Of a stretch of 7,028 bases of DNA, positions 6,718 to 7,028 are shown piece after piece. The DNA comes from an uncultured bacterium (lineage in GTDB: Bacteria; Bacillota; Clostridia; Oscillospirales; Acutalibacteraceae), in assembly GCA_905215105.1 (NCBI GenBank), contig CAJMOI010000103.1, positions 1 through 7,028 on the forward strand. The letters are read 5' to 3'. Position 1 is the first letter of the stretch. Every line of letters starts with the position of its first letter. The notes under the pieces are model-generated. The model was not told the DNA's origin, ran no database searches, and saw only the letters and a list, made by a program, of their open reading frames with translations. The position numbers and the translations under genes were made by a program.

Positions 6718-6826
6718 CAACCCGCCGGGCACTGGATTCACCGGTGTTCCCGCAAAGTGGCCGCAGCCTGAACGAATCCGAAATCCACGATGTCTGTCAC
6801 TGGATATTCGGGGAAAAAGCGGGTTG
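6718..6826 (-). other. Candidate three-way-junction RNA element in the rnj leader
   Basis: On the minus-strand RNA, CAACCCGC (6826-6819) is perfectly complementary to GCGGGTTG (6725-6718) and would close a domain of 109 bases. Inside it, CCGAA plus ATCCA (6811-6801, one bulged U at 6806) pairs with TGGATTTCGG (6787-6778) around a 13-base loop. Directly after, ATTCGTTC (6777-6770) pairs with GAAC (6749-6746) and GAAT (6739-6736), with a 6-base bulge. The two inner helices abut with no unpaired base between them, as in a coaxial stack. The closing helix is followed by TTTTGTT (6717-6711), so it could also act as a weak terminator. I do not recognise it as a known RNA family; chance pairing remains possible. 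Confidence 0.4.
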
Positions 6827-6915
6827 AAAAGTTCTGAAAAACCGATTTCACAACGTGTTTCTGTCTTTAAAAATCGCAGACAAAGCGCTGTTTCCGGACA
6901 TAAATATTCTTATAT

Positions 6916-6944
6916 ATTTTACTCTACATTGCTCCTACTGTCAA
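6916..6944 (-). promoter_or_regulatory. Sigma-A type promoter of the rnj-gdpP-rplI-dnaB-tilS operon
   Basis: Read on the minus strand, the -35 box is a perfect TTGACA (6944-6939), the spacer is exactly 17 bases (6938-6922), and the -10 box is TAAAAT (6921-6916), five of six to consensus. Transcription should begin near 6909. AT-rich sequence follows the -10 box. The position ahead of rnj with no equally good promoter elsewhere in the window suggests it drives the whole operon. Its -35 box and spacer lie within the nested inverted repeat at 6922-6981. Confidence 0.87.
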
Positions 6945-6981
6945 GGGATTTGCCCGGAGCACTGCCCTGACACATGTAGAG
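6922..6981. promoter_or_regulatory. Nested inverted repeat over the rnj promoter, possible operator
   Basis: On the plus strand, CTCTACAT (6922-6929) is the perfect inverse of ATGTAGAG (6974-6981). Inside it TGTCAAGGG (6939-6947) is the inverse of CCCTGACA (6965-6972) apart from one extra A, and TGC/GCA (6951-6953, 6959-6961) continues the dyad around 6956. The left half covers the -35 box and the whole promoter spacer. A further CTACA at 6982-6986 makes a short palindrome with TGTAG at 6975-6979. The layout fits binding of a dimeric regulator, but no known operator was recognised and the outer arms are not symmetrically spaced (9 bases against 1). Confidence 0.4.
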
Positions 6982-6999
6982 CTACAATACAAATTGGAC

Positions 7000-7026
7000 A
7001 GAGAGGAAAAAGAAGAGAGAAAAAAG
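7000..7026 (+). other. Uninterrupted polypurine tract at the right edge
   Basis: Twenty-seven consecutive purines occur here on the plus strand, rich in GA and AAAAA steps. Together with 6945-6999 this is the non-coding region upstream of the operon promoter. It may be part of a leader of a plus-strand gene beyond the window, or a pyrimidine-rich tail downstream of a minus-strand gene; the window ends too soon to tell. Confidence 0.4.
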
Positions 7027-7028
7027 TA

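Larger units (their letters stand above)
6622..6909 (-). promoter_or_regulatory. Long 5' leader of the rnj operon with structured RNA potential
   Basis: This stretch of about 288 bases lies between the predicted transcription start (about 6909) and the RNase J GTG and holds no credible gene. Several helices can be drawn on the minus-strand transcript: a weak AU-rich helix near the 5' end (CGATTT 6876-6871 with AAATCG 6848-6843, followed by five U), a three-helix element at 6718-6826, and a hairpin at 6655-6678 close to the ribosome site. A 17-codon frame (ATG at 6901) has no ribosome site. Leaders of this length often carry regulatory structure, and RNA-decay enzymes are sometimes autoregulated through their leaders (RNase E is the known case). 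That it is so here is inference. Confidence 0.55.

Noticed and set aside
6622..6741. N-terminal extension of RNase J by 40 residues to the ATG at 6741
   Set aside because: The GTG at 6621 has GGAGG at 7 bases, while the ATG at 6741 has no ribosome site and lies inside the predicted RNA element.
6660..6826. Pieces resembling a cobalamin or c-di-AMP (ydaO) riboswitch, such as GGGAAC, GGTGAATCC, GACAGC and TCTCTGCC
   Set aside because: The pieces are short, out of the expected order or spacing, and the conserved B12 box and the full ydaO core are missing. A covariance search against Rfam would settle it.
6837..6876. Terminator-like helix CGATTT/AAATCG followed by five U near the leader start
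   Set aside because: The stem is AU-rich and needs a large bulge, too weak to call a terminator from sequence alone.
6848..6901. A 17-codon leader peptide frame starting at the ATG at 6901
   Set aside because: No ribosome site, only about eight bases from the predicted transcription start, and no regulatory codon run.
6929..6988. Divergent plus-strand promoter using TACAAT at 6983-6988
   Set aside because: No -35-like hexamer lies at 16-18 bases; the best candidates are three of six or spaced 27 bases.

Overview
This window looks like chromosomal DNA from a moderately GC-rich Firmicute, most likely a Clostridia/Oscillospirales-type gut bacterium. The reasons are the Shine-Dalgarno-led genes (GGAGG/AAGGAG), the use of RNase J, GdpP and TilS, the gdpP-rplI-dnaB gene order typical of Firmicutes, and a consensus sigma-A promoter. 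The lineage is an inference; nothing in the window fixes a species.

All genes lie on the minus strand and read right to left as one apparent operon. It starts at a strong promoter (6916-6944) set inside an unusual nested inverted repeat. A leader of about 290 bases with several possible RNA helices follows (6622 to about 6909). Then come RNase J (rnj, 4705-6621), the membrane-bound c-di-AMP phosphodiesterase GdpP (2716-4665), ribosomal protein bL9 (rplI, 2225-2674), replicative helicase DnaB (754-2139), and the N-terminal part of tRNA(Ile)-lysidine synthase TilS (1-761, running off the left edge). Gaps between genes are 39, 41 and 85 bases, and dnaB and tilS overlap by 8 bases. A good intrinsic terminator, flanked by a 12-base direct repeat, sits in the 85-base rplI-dnaB gap and probably lowers expression of dnaB and tilS relative to the upstream genes.

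The genes are housekeeping functions: RNA decay and maturation, cyclic dinucleotide turnover, ribosome structure, replication fork unwinding and tRNA decoding. The motifs I could check are intact. Three predicted start codons are corrected inward from the longest open frame (RNase J to a GTG, GdpP to a TTG, DnaB and bL9 to internal ATGs) on Shine-Dalgarno spacing. I see no mobile element, CRISPR array, tRNA or rRNA, and no clear new multi-gene system. The least explained parts are non-coding: the structured leader of the RNase J operon, the dyad over its promoter, and the repeat-flanked terminator. RNase J also carries a long, very basic N-terminal extension.
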